Shown here: positions 23,217 through 34,296 of the stretch, in pieces
Numbering within the stretch: the first letter of the stretch is position 1
How the letters are laid out: each line of letters starts with the position of its first letter
Source: Utricularia gibba
Lineage: Eukaryota; Streptophyta; Magnoliopsida; Lamiales; Lentibulariaceae
Reading direction: 5' to 3'
Length of the DNA: 64,000 nucleotides
Assembly (NCBI GenBank): GCA_002189035.1
Contig: NEEC01000019.1
Span: forward strand, 372,001 to 436,000
Position numbers and translations under genes: made by a program
Notes under the pieces: model-generated
Seen by the model: the letters and a program-made list of their open reading frames with translations, nothing else
Told to the model about the DNA's origin: nothing
Databases searched by the model: none

Positions 23217-25740
23217 ATGTGATTTTATTGCACGGTTAGGAACTGAAGGAACTTTTTCTATCTTTATGCACGTAAGATGTCACCCTTTTGCTTACTTGGG
23301 AGAATGATTTTTTTTAATATCAAAATAATGCTTTCATGGTGGTTCATGGCGGTTCATGGTAGTTTCTGGTTTAAGAGTCTCATGGTAGCCGATCATCTTG
23401 GTAGCTTTATTCATTTGATTATTTAGATTGTAATGTTGAAATGAATTTTTCTACTCTCAAGTCACTTATTCCTCTAATTCTCTTTTTTCCCCAGGTTATC
23501 TTTTTGTTAGCTCTTCTTAGCTTATTACTCCCAAGATTATTATCTTTTCCTTCAAGATTCTTCTAAACTTATTTGTGCTAAGAAAATTTCGTCTATTAGA
23601 AATGAGAATAACTTTACCTGTATTGTTCTTTAGAAAGAGGTATAGAGAATGTGTTCAAAATGTATGCTTCATGAGGTGGAACAAATGAATCAACCAAATG
23701 GATAAGACACATCCTGCCCCAGTAGACATATCTGACTGTAGGGGTATATACATGTAAAATGAAGGCTTCCTGAAATTAAACTTTAAAAATAGTCACATGT
23801 TAATTAATATACTTCAGAATATATGACTTATTTGCAATGGTGATTGAACACATGACAACACCTTTTAATTCTTAGGATGATGTCAAGATTGTTGCAGTAC
23901 TCTACACCTAGATAGTGAAAGATAATTTATTTCTTTTTGAGGTTATAGTGTAGTCTGCTTTCATAACTTGGTTTCAACTGTTGTTAAATAAAAAAATAGT
24001 GAAATTAGTGTTCATTTCATTAATAGAACTTAAATAGAACATCCATATGAGCATAATGAACTTGCATGTGCCGAAGTGTCCCTTGAATGGTATATGCTAA
24101 TTTCTTAGTAATATAGCATTGAATAGCAGTGAGTTTCGTCAATAAAAAATGGTGACATGACTACAACGTTATCTGTTTAGTCTGTTGTAACAAGTAGTGG
24201 CTTGTGTCTATTAGTGTTGGGAGTTCATTTTTATGTTAGAGTGCATGATGAAACAAGTGCTGACTTGTGTCTTCACATCTAATTCAATTCTATAGATAGG
24301 CCTGTTTTCTGCTATCAGAAACTACTCAGAATTATCGTTAGCTCTTAAAGTCATGTTCAAATAAGCTTTTGCTGCTATGCAAGCATTTATTTCTAGCTTC
24401 ATCGTAGTTCTAGTTATCAAGGCATTTACTCAAAAATTAGTGTCTTTATTTGCTTCGTTAATTAGCAAGAGACTTTCGTAATGTTTCACTACACACCAAG
24501 CTTCACCATGGGGAAACCTTTAGATAAAAATGTAGTCGATGGTGCACTTTTTAGGATTGTAAACAAAGAATGATTGCGGAAATCCTGATAAATTGTTAGT
24601 GATAAGGAACTAAATTGCAGCTTCATTCATGTCACCTAGCCAGCTTTTCCCAGCACCTTAGAAATAAACCTAGGGATTCTTTGGAAAAACAATCACCTAG
24701 AACACAATGGCATTGGGTTCTTTGAGAAATGCTGAGTACTTTGTGTTCTCTTGTATACATGAAATAATGTGAATTTAGGGAAATAGTAATATGTATAGTT
24801 GAGCCATAGTGAGTTACCACCACTTGCGCTTCTATTTCCTTTTCGCACATGGTGGAAGATGTGTTGATACTGGTCAATGTGTTTAAGGGGATAGTTTTCT
24901 TGTTTGTCTGCATGCTATTTGGTTTAGGCTCTCTGCTGGTAACTTCTAGGTGCTTCTATGGAGTAGGTTCGTATGTTGTTTTCCATCTCATGGAAACATA
25001 CTTTTCCCATAACCATTTGTTTAAAGAAATTTATCACTAAATATGTAACTGATTACGGTGTTAGTATTACTAAAACAGAAGTAATTAAGTTTTATTTTGT
25101 GTATGTTAGTATTGTTACTTTTACTATAATTGCAATCATAGGTTGTACATCCTCCAACCCTGCTCTCTTTATTAGGTTGGTGATGGAATCCAATTAATAT
25201 CGCATTTGAATTATTGTGGCGTTACAAAATCATGCTAATAACATGTTTATCTATGAGCCACTTTCATGTGAGATGTAGTCTGTTTATTATTCCATGATTT
25301 CTTCTTCCTTGTTAAGCAACAATTGAGCAGCAGCAGTTGCAACTCCAAGGACACCATCAAGAGCATCTTTTCCGTGTGGAAGGTGTGTCGTAAATCTCTT
25401 TGGTAATTTTTATTTGACATTTGATGTACATGGTTTGGAGAGATTATAGCATCAGATTTTCTTCAAGGATTATGATGATGCAACATCCCTTTCAATTTGC
25501 ATTGCCGATGCCCGGCCGGCGATTCCAGAACAAGTGCAAAGGTACTGCGTCGCATTGCACTTGATACCTAATGTTTCAGGATCAAGGATCTTTATGTCTC
25601 GGCAGTGTATATATTATAGTGTAACAAGAAGACAACATCCATGTATAGTGAAATGGCAGTGGATGTGTAAAAACCATACAAAGCCGCGCCAAACGACGTC
25701 TATGCCAAGAGAGGCCTCCATAAATGAAGCTGGGCACCCG
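23217..25740. other. Intergenic or former intron sequence, nothing recognised
   Basis: I see no conserved frame longer than chance. A short Gln-rich stretch near 25320-25375 could be a leftover exon of the pseudogene, but this is weak. Confidence 0.4.
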
Positions 25741-25756
25741 GCGATGCAGCCCATGA

Positions 25757-25935
25757 AGTCGGACCATGTCCGACCCGTAAGTCCGTATCAAATGCGTGCC
25801 TAGTCGGATCATGTCCGGCCCATAAGCCAGTATCAAATGTGTGCCCAGTCGGATCATGTCCGGCCTGTAAGCCCATATCAAATGCAGCCCATTTGGACAA
25901 TGTCTAGCTCGTAAGTCTGTATCAAACCGTACTGA
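25757..25935. repeat. Four-copy 45-bp tandem repeat
   Basis: Units start at 25757, 25802, 25847 and about 25892. The consensus contains AGTCGGATCATGTCCGGCC, then GTAAGCC and ATATCAAATG. The last copy is the most diverged. Confidence 0.85.
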
Positions 25936-26063
25936 AGCAAACAATACATTCAGTTTTGTCTTTTTATCATATGCTGACTAAGTGGTCTCTTTTGCTACTC
26001 GGTTTTCATGGTGCGAGCTGTGTTTTCTAATCCTGCCCACAAACCGTACCCAGCCCTTATGGA

Positions 26064-26585
26064 TAGGGATGAAAGTTAAAGCCCAAGCCCATTGGTCGGC
26101 CCAGCCCGGCCATAAAAAAACATCAAGCTTGGGCCTATACATTGATGACCCGAAAGATTGTCAGGCTTTTTGGCCCGAAGCCCAAAACCCTTAGGGCTGA
26201 TAGCGTGGGACCAATTTAAAAATAGAATTTTTATATATGATAATTATAGTTATTTTTAATTTTGAATAATTTAAATTCATTTTATATATACTATTTTATT
26301 TTAAGTATAAATAATATGAATTAATAATTTATATAAAAATTTTAAATGTTTTTCTATAAATTATTTAAACAATATTAAAATGTATATTAATGTTTAATAA
26401 TTTTTTAAAATTTTTTATTTATTATGTGGTAAGCCCTTGGATCGGGTAGGGCCAGCCCGGCTCTATTAATAATCGGGCTAGGGCCACGTTAATGATCGGG
26501 CTTTAGCTCGGCCCTAGCCCGAAACTTGGTGAGGCTCTCTGAAATAAGGTCGGGCCAGCCCGGCCCGGCCCAACTTTCATCTCTA
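26064..26585. mobile_element. Non-autonomous Ac-like hAT element
   Basis: The left end TAGGGATGAAAGTT and the reverse complement of the right end TAGAGATGAAAGTT are Ac/Ds-type termini. Subterminal regions are rich in GGGCC/GGCCC and the interior (26220-26430) is AT-rich without an open frame. Flanking 8-mers CTTATGGA (26056-26063) and CTTGTGGA (26586-26593) differ by one base, which fits the 8-bp hAT target duplication. Confidence 0.88.
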
Positions 26586-26833
26586 CTTGTGGATGATGTT
26601 CCTGTTGAATAGGAAATATGAACAAAATGGATCTGCCAAACACAACTAACTCCGCCCTTGGCGCCTCGGTAGCCGCTTGGTTTCCAACTCCTTCCATCTT
26701 CACACAGATAACCTCCCTCGCATTTCCTATTGTCATCCTAACAAAAAAAACCACCATTATTTCCTTGTACACAAGGCTGATGAATGGGCACTCCTCTTCT
26801 CAGGGCAATGCCAAACTCAAACAGAAGAACACC

Positions 26834-28007
26834 ATGAGAATGATGTGCCCGAATTTCGATCGGGACGATGCCTTGGAAACAGTCTTGGAGGTTCCCATAC
26901 CGGAGGAGATGTTCGCCGGTCTCGGAAACAGTGCAGCCCTTCGCTGGCAGAACATGGCGACGTGGATGAAAGCGCAGACCCCTGATAAATGGTCATCGCC
27001 AATCATAGCTGGTAGATACAATGAGATGAGTTTCATTTTCTACATCGTGGGTTCCCCTGTTCTGCCTTTTCAAATTCAAGTTGATCGATGCATCCAACGC
27101 CCTGTCAGAAATTCATCCATTGTAAGTTCTTCAATTTGATCCAATTGCTGTGTGTGCCTCATAGGTCGCTTCGATTTAGCGACGATTTGGGGTGTAGGAA
27201 GCTTCAACGGCGAAGTACATTGTTCAACAATACATCGCAGCCACGGGAGGGCAGCCGGCGCTGAACGCCGTCCATGCCATGTGCGTGGTGGGAAGTGTGA
27301 AGATCAGTGGATCCGAGTTTCATCAGGGCAACGAAAACGTGAAAGTGCGAAGTAATCAAGACGTCGGAGGTTTCGTTCTCTGGCAGAAGAACCCGGACCT
27401 GTGGTGCTTGGAGTTTCTAATTGCCGGCTGCAAAGTCATCTCCGGGAGCAATGGTAGAATCTCATGGCGGCAGTCTTCCAATCAACAAAGAACCATTTCG
27501 AAAGGCCCCCCACGTTCCCTCCGCCGCTTCCTACAAGACCTGGATCCACGCGCCACCGCGAATCTGTTCATAGATGCGGTCTGCATCGGGGAAAAGATCA
27601 TCAACGACGAAGATTGCTTCATCCTGAAACTGGAAACGAGCCCTGCCATGCGCGAAGCCCAAAGTGGTCCCAAATACGACATAATTCATCACACGATATG
27701 GGGATACTTCAGCCAGCGATCTGGGTTGCTGGTGAGATTCGACGACTCGAGGCTAATTTCAGTGAAAACAAGCAAGGAGGACGGAGACGTGTTCTGGGAA
27801 TCCAGCACGGAGTCGGTGATCGAGGATTACAAATACGTGGATGGGGTGAACATTGCGCACGGCGGGAAGACAGTGTTTACGGTGATGAGGTACGGGAAGC
27901 AATCGGCGAATCACAAGAGGGAGTCCGTGGAGACATGGAAGCTGGAGGAGGTGGATTTCAATGTCGCTGGATTGAAGCCCCAGTTCTTCATGCCTCCCTC
28001 AGATTGA
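26834..28007 (+). CDS. DUF620 family protein
   Basis: Two exons (26834-27121 and 27198-28007) join in phase 0 to give 365 residues. The donor is ATT|GTAAGT and the acceptor GTGTAG|GAAGC. The chosen start gives MRMMCPNFDRDDALETVLEV, matching the usual opening of short DUF620 proteins; an in-frame ATG at 26780 would add 18 residues. Family blocks are complete: PIPEEMFAGLGNSAALRWQN, DKWSSPIIAGRYNEMSF, YIVQQYIAATGGQPALNAV, GGFVLWQKNPDLWCLE, DPRATANLFIDAVCIGEKI, IIHHTIWGYFSQRSGLL and DGVNIAHGGKT. The domain resembles lipoprotein-type beta folds but its biochemical role is unknown. An Ac-like MITE ends 248 bases upstream of the start. Confidence 0.9.
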
Positions 28008-28509
28008 TTGCACCAACACGTTCAGGTCAACTTTGTATAGTCCGTACAGTTGCACCAGGATGACGACTAGACGTGGGCATGGGTATGGGTCAACCCGGGT
28101 TAACCGTGAGTTGACCCGTATGAAATGGGTACGAGTTACTCATACTCGTGAAAAATAAATACGAGTCGAGTCGATGAATTTCGACTCGAGTAACTCGTAA
28201 AAAAATGAATAATTTATAGTACAAATTATTCTGAGCCCAATAATTACTCTAAGCCCAATCATTTTTCTTAGTTATTAACATCACTTTACTCATATTATTC
28301 TTTCTTCAGAAATCTTGAAATTTTGCATTCTTCCATCTTTCATATTCAATTCAAAGTTCGAACGATTTTCTTCTCCAATCTATATTTCATTCTCTTGCAA
28401 CAACACAAAGCCCATATCTGAAATCCGTTTGTTTTCCTTTTTTTTCGAAACCCTAGCTGAGAACCAAAGAGTTGTTCGTATTTTGATTTTACCTTTTCCA
28501 TTTGATTTA

Positions 28510-30511
28510 ATGGCACACAATTCATTGAATCAATCAATTCCGTCACCTTTGCCTGAAGTGGATGAATCATCAATTGGTGGAGAAAGCCGGACAGATTCTA
28601 CATCAACCAAAAGAAAGGGAGGCGGTGTGTGGCGTGAGCATTTCGAGCATGATACAGTAAAAAAAAATGGTAATTTGTAAATATTGTCGTAAGGGGTATG
28701 AGCATGGTAAGGGTAATTCAACTACAAATTATAATCGTCATGTTATGAATAAGCATCCTGGTAGATGGTTGGGTAAGGATGGAGAGGGAAATCTTAGACA
28801 GAGTACTTTGAATGTTTTAAATGGTAATATTTCTACTTCTGCAAAGTTTTCTTTTGATTTGTATAAAACTCAAATTGATTATGTGCTTACATTAATTACT
28901 AGTGAACTTCCTTTTTCTGAAGTAGAAAATCCAATCATGCAATATTTTTTTAAAACACGTATGCAGCCATAGTATTTATCGTTTTCTAGAAGAAAAGCCG
29001 TTAGAATTGCATTTCAACAATTTGAGGAAAAAAAGGCTTGTTTGATTTCTTTATTTCAGTCTTTGAAATGTAAATTTGGATTAACAGCGGATTGTTGGCG
29101 TGGTAGGAACAAGGAGGATTATATGGTAGTTACAGCTAATTGGATTGATGATAAGTGGCTTATGCAAAAAAGAATTCTGGCATTTAGACAATTTGATACT
29201 CCTCATTCAGGTGCTAGGATTGCTGAGTTAATTACAGATATTTGCATGGAATATTGTATTGTTGATCGTATTTTTTCAATGACTCTTGATAATGCTTCTA
29301 ACAATTCTTCTGCAATTTCAGCATTGAAAACGTCAATGAATCCCATTCTACAAGGTTCTTTTTTTCATTCTCGTTGTGCTTGCCATATATTGAATTTATG
29401 TTTACAAGATGCTTTTATGTTAGATGATTTTAGTCATGTTCTTGGAACCTTTCGAAAGTTAGTTAATTTGATGAAAAAATGTAGTCCTAAAAGAGCTATG
29501 TTTAAGCGAATTTGTAAATCTCAAGGTATTCCATATAGAACTTTTAAGGGTGATTGTTCAACTAGGTGGAATTCTACACTTCGTATGATTAATTCTTTAT
29601 TACCTTACAAGCACATTATTCCATCTTTTATATCAATGCATGTTGATCCTGTGATTGAGTTAGATTCTATGATTTTTACTAAACTTGAATGTTTATGTGA
29701 TTTGTTATCTACCTTTGAGAAATTTACATATTCGCTTAGTGGATCATACTATCCTACTACTCATTTAGTGTTGCCTGCTTTAGTTAGTATCTCTATAGCT
29801 TTCAAAAAATGTCTTGATACAGGATTTCTTACAGAAGTTGTTCATACTATGGTTGAAAAATTTGCCAAATATTTTCAAAATATTCCTATTTTATTTCTTG
29901 TGTCTAGCATTCTTGATCCGAGGGTGAAAGCTTCCGGTTTGCAAGCAGGTTTAAAAATGTATTGTGATTATGTTATTTCTCTTGGACTTCCGAATATTGA
30001 GCCTAATGTTTTGCTTATGTATGATTTAGCTATTAATGCTTTGAATCATTTATATGATTTATTTGAGATTGAGTTTGGTAGCTCAAGCACTAGAACAGGG
30101 ATGGATGCATATGCTTCAAGTGGGTCAAATGACTTCTATGTCATGGTGTCTGCGTCTCCAAGTGCTCTTTCGAAAGGTAGTGAAGTTGCTTTATATAATG
30201 CAATTCATCAGGAAAAGCCTAAAGGAGATGAATTTGATATATTGGGATGGTGGAAGAGTCAAATGTCTACTTATCCTATATTGGCTACAGTTGCAAAAGC
30301 TGTTTTTACAACACCAGCTTCTACTGTTGCTAGTGAGAGTGCTTTTAGTTTAGGTGGCCGCATCCTAACTCCTCATCGTGAGAGCTTGGCAAACAGCACA
30401 TTGGAGGTATGTGTCTGCTTGAAAGACTCAGTGGCCACTGATTTGAGATTACATAATATCACGATGGATAAATGGGATGATGATGTCTCAGAGAGTTATG
30501 AAATTGATTAA
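28510..30511 (+). pseudogene. hAT transposase, nearly intact
   Basis: The gene is about 667 codons without introns. An N-terminal BED zinc finger (WREHFEH, CKYCRKGY, and H.....H near NRHVMNKH) is split by a one-base shift in an A run at 28659-28667. A single TAG at 28970-28972 follows. From there 489 codons are open. hAT residues are all visible: the first aspartate in LTADCWRG, the second in MTLDNASNN, CACHILNLC, STRWNST, and the glutamate in VASESAFSLGGRIL within the C-terminal dimerisation domain. The stop follows MQP and fits a glutamine codon changed by C to T. The gene could be restored by two changes, so decay is recent, but as written it makes no full-length enzyme. Confidence 0.88.
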
Positions 30512-30589
30512 TTTTCTTAATTTTTAGTTTTTATATCTTTTTTATTTAATATTTGTAAAGTGATACTAACAAAAAATAAGTTTTTAACT

Positions 30590-30765
30590 ACGGCTGTGTT
30601 GTACACAGCCAATCCCAAGCCTGGTAAAGGAGGAGGGAAAACACATATGCCTCTCAGAATGGATTGTAGCCCTTGTCCTCGTAGTTGGGTATTTTTGCCA
30701 AAAAAAACGTTCTTTTTCAATTGTATTTTTGCCAGAAACACACCCTAAACGTTATTTTCGTTGGA
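30590..30765 (+). repeat. Dispersed repeat fragment
   Basis: The segment CAATCCCAAGCCTGGTAAAG followed by GAGGAGGG resembles a repeat I recall from many plant genomes. It sits between the transposase stop and the NRS/ER fragment. Its class is uncertain. Confidence 0.35.
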
Positions 30766-30842
30766 TTTTCTGGTTTGTTCAATTGTAGCTTTTATGGGTA
30801 GAAAATACTTGATTTGATGTTGTTGAGAAATGATTCTCCAAA

Positions 30843-31620
30843 GGTCGTCTAGAGGACCGCTCACAACTTGTTTCTGGTATTCTTGCTGTTCGTCCAACGC
30901 ATGTCTTCAATGCTGTTGGAGTTACTGGAAGACCCAATGTGGACTGGTGTGAGAGTCACAAAACTGAAACGATAAGGATCATTGTTGTTGGTACACTAAC
31001 CTTGGCAGATGTCTGCAGAGAGCATGATATCCTGTTGATAAACTATGCCACTGGGTGCATTTTTGAGTATGATGCTACTCACCCTGAAGGCTCTGGTGTG
31101 GGATTTAAGGAGGAAGACACCCCAAATTTTACTGGGTCTTTTTATTCAAAGACTAAGGCCATGGTAATATCATTTCAGAAACACACACTCCTCCGACCTC
31201 TCACGTCTTCAAAAGTGACTTCTTTCCTCTAACCCTGTACTCGGTTGCTTTCATTTAGGTGGAAGAGCTGCTGAAAGAGTATGACAATGTTTGCACACTC
31301 AGGGTTCGAATGCCCATATCCTCTGACCTAACGAACCCTCGCAACTTCATCACCAAGATCTCCAGGTACAACAAGGTGGTCAATATTCCCAACAGCATGA
31401 CAGTTCTGGATGAGCTTCTCCCGATTTCGATCGAGATGGCATAGCGGAACCTTCGTCGCATATGGAACTTCACCAATCCTGGTGTGGTCAGCCACAACGA
31501 GATCCTCGAGATGTACAAGAAGTACATCAACCCTGAATTCAAATGGACCAACTTCACTCTCGAAGAGCAAGCCAAGGTGATCATCGCTCCCCGAAGCAAC
31601 AACGAGCTGGACATTTCAAG
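30843..31620 (+). pseudogene. NRS/ER (dTDP/UDP-4-keto-rhamnose epimerase/reductase) fragment
   Basis: Two exon segments, 30843-31163 and 31259-31620, encode the middle of nucleotide-rhamnose synthase/epimerase-reductase, also the C-terminal module of RHM enzymes. Blocks are GRLEDRSQL, RPTHVFNAVGVTGRPNVDWC, GTLTLADVCREH, INYATGCIFEYD, GFKEEDTPNFTGSFYSKTKA, LRVRMPISSDL, MTVLDELLPISIEMA and NFTNPGVVSHNEILEMY. The intron (31164-31258, GT-AG) is retained, so it came from DNA and not mRNA. The N-terminal Rossmann glycine motif and the C-terminal tail are missing, and a TAG at 31442-31444 interrupts it. The YSKTK catalytic pair is kept. It is not functional as an enzyme. Confidence 0.85.
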
Positions 31621-32004
31621 AAGCGCTGCTATAGCATACTTCGTTGAGTTGTCTCTTACACAATTGTGTATTTATTAATACAAAAAATAATATATATATA
31701 TAAATAAAAACATAATCACACAACAAATAATTAATTTAAAAATAGAACAATATTTTAAAAAATAAGAAAAAAATACGAGTTGATGAGTTTATACTCGAAT
31801 CAACTCAACAAAACGATGGATAACGAGTCAATTCGGGTATGATACGAGTTGGGGTTCTAAATTAGGATACCCGCCGACTCGTGAACCCGTAATAGAAAAG
31901 AGACTCGACGAGTCTGATTCATTACCCGATGATCAGTTATTTTTATTACCTTTTACTATATTTTTTTATTATGCTAAAAAAGAATATAATATAATTTAAA
32001 ATAA

Positions 32005-32520
32005 AAGGTCAAATTTCATTAGAACCATTAAATTTATCCTCCGTTTTCAATTTTGCCATCAAAGTTTTTTTGTTCCATTAAAACCATTAAACATATCAAA
32101 ATTGTTTAATTTTAAAAATAAACATATAAAATTCATTTTTTATTTATGTAAAGTGATATTTGCATGAATTTAATTAAAGTATAATCCAATTTTTTTGTCT
32201 TTGATTACAAATAAAATGGTTTTTACATTGTTAATAATTTTCGTATAATGATTTAATTATGATTAATTTTTTCAATGAATAAATTTTTTATGATGAAAAT
32301 GAAATCGTATGTATATTAAATGTATTTAGTGAAATTTTATATTAAATCAGATTATATTTTCATTAAATCTGATTTATCATTGTTTTTTTATTCAATTACA
32401 AAAAATCAATTTTTATATTTATTTTGAAATGAAAATTTTTTTATATGTTTAATGGTTTTAATGAAACAAAAAAACTTTGATGCCAAAATTGAAAACGGAT
32501 TATAAATTTAATGGCTTTAA
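32005..32520. mobile_element. MITE with long inverted repeats, copy 2
   Basis: The sequence matches 12613-13195 almost base for base in the ends and much of the middle. It lacks about 50 bases present at 12801-12850 of copy 1, and its right end stops about 15 bases short. It abuts the right side of the hAT element. Confidence 0.8.
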
Positions 32521-34246
32521 TATATATGCGATAGATGTAGAGTTCAATAAACAAAAAGAAGATAATTATTAGAAAGCAAAGATCTTACATCGGTTGATCA
32601 TTTTAAGATTTTGTTAGGAATCCAAATAAAAATAAGTTTAATGGTATTAATTTATTTTCATTGTGATTTAGAATTAGGAAAATTGCTTAATAATTCATAT
32701 TGTGTTATCTAAATAACATGATTAATTCTTTAATTTTAAATTATATTTTTTGTCCCCATTCAATTATACTAGACGTCGGCTGCCGCCGGATGCTCGCACC
32801 TGTACCAGCGCCCCACGGAAGTGCGCTCGCCCATTGCCTAATGGCAGTGGTGGCGGCTGGCGATGCGATGCGATGCAATCAAGGGCGGTGGACCCGGTCG
32901 ACGGGTGACGGCGTGGGCGACGACCGGCATGCGATGGGGCGGATGGCAGGCACGGCTAACAGGCGATGGCGCAGGTGGCGGTGGTCACATATAATAAGTT
33001 TTAATTTTACCAAATTATGAAATAATGTGAATCAAATATATACAGTTTGTAAATATTGAGAATCATTTATAAGTGAGGTTTAAAAATATAGACAAAAAAT
33101 AACTGAATTAAAAAAATTAAAAATTAAATATATTTGATATGTTAAAATTATGTCCATTTTCATTAAACATTAGGGATTAACCATATCAATTTTAGAAATA
33201 GCAAGAATGTGTACCGTTGAATGGCCATTTAGAATTATATCATAATTTTTATAAAAAAAAAATCAAATGATCGATAAAAAGCACGAGTAAGTGCATTTCT
33301 ACAATAATCATATTTCCCAAAATACAATAAATTCGATATTGCTCATGTATATTATAATATTAAAAAAATGCTAATAATTGTTCAGATTAAATGGGGAAGA
33401 AACGATCAAAAGAAATTGAATATGGAGTCATATAAAAAGGCTCAACATAATTAATCCTCTTCACACCTAAACAATTATTAAATGACCATTCCAACGACTA
33501 ATCTAATTACTGGATTCACAACATTGAAGAGGTTTGTGGAATGGAAACTGCAAAATCTTAATTTCCCTTCTTTAATTATTTTTTTTGGAAAATGGAAAGT
33601 CTTTGGTAACTAATCGCTCTATATGACTTTTAATCCTTCCTTATTTCAATGCACGCATAGCCTACCTTTAATTTTGCCAGAGTCAACTTTAAATTATTTA
33701 TTTATTGATATAAAATACAAATAAAATCAAAAAAGGAAACAAATACTCAGTCGTTTGGTGTGAACTTAGGCAACCTTTGACGTCCCTATGTCGGTTTGCT
33801 CCGACCTAAAATTGGTACGAACAGTGAAAAAAAATATTTCTTATTTTTTAATATTTGGAGGTAATTAATGTTTGGAAGTACTATAACGTTATTAAATCCA
33901 ATTTAATTGTCTATAAAAAAAATGAACGCAAATATATAATTAAATCGAGAAATTGATTTAACTCGTTTTTAAAATGGTATTCGTAAGTAAACGCAGATAG
34001 GGCTTTCGTTGGAAAATATTTTTTCCAGACGCGTAGTTGAAGAATAAACACGCGTAGCTATCAAACACAAAGAAGGAAAGAAAGTGGTTAAGTCGTGCCT
34101 GAATGTTCAGGTAATATTCACACATGGGTCTATCAAATAGACCCGTATTTTCAATTACCATCGTAATATAGCAACAGATTATTAATTACTTTATTACACG
34201 TAATTGCATCACAGGTTTATATTGAAAAATATTTACTTTTTCCCTC
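32521..34246. other. AT-rich intergenic DNA with a GC-rich island
   Basis: There is no supported gene. A sharply bounded GC-rich block at about 32772-32990 contains GATGCGATGCGATGCAAT and many GGCG motifs, unlike its flanks. The rest is AT-rich. Confidence 0.5.
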
Positions 34247-34247
34247 T

Positions 34248-34255
34248 TATATAAA
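34248..34255 (+). promoter_or_regulatory. TATA box of the PAR1-family gene
   Basis: TATATAAA lies 49 bases before the start codon at 34297, leaving about 20 bases of leader after a start site 30 bases downstream of the box. Confidence 0.6.
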
Positions 34256-34296
34256 GACAATCGCCACACGCGCAGGGTTACACCAACGGAGCAAAA

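Larger units (their letters stand above)
28068..31935 (+). mobile_element. hAT transposon with captured NRS/ER gene fragment
   Basis: The left end begins TAGACGTGGGCATGGG, and both flanks of the element (28120-28200 and 31770-31925) are dense in ACGAGT/ACTCGT motifs, the kind of subterminal repeats used by hAT transposases. The transposase gene fills the left half and a host gene fragment the right half. The right terminus is diverged and I cannot define it or the target duplication exactly, so the end is approximate. Confidence 0.7.

Noticed and set aside
27464-28063. 199-codon plus-strand frame overlapping the DUF620 gene
   Set aside because: It is a shadow in another frame of the conserved DUF620 exon. 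Its sequence is Arg/Pro-rich with no family match.
31700-31935. Exact right terminus and 8-bp duplication of the hAT element
   Set aside because: I looked for the complement of TAGACGTGGGCA and for repeats of the left flank (ATGACGAC). ATGATCAG after 31930 matches at only five of eight bases, which is too weak to claim.
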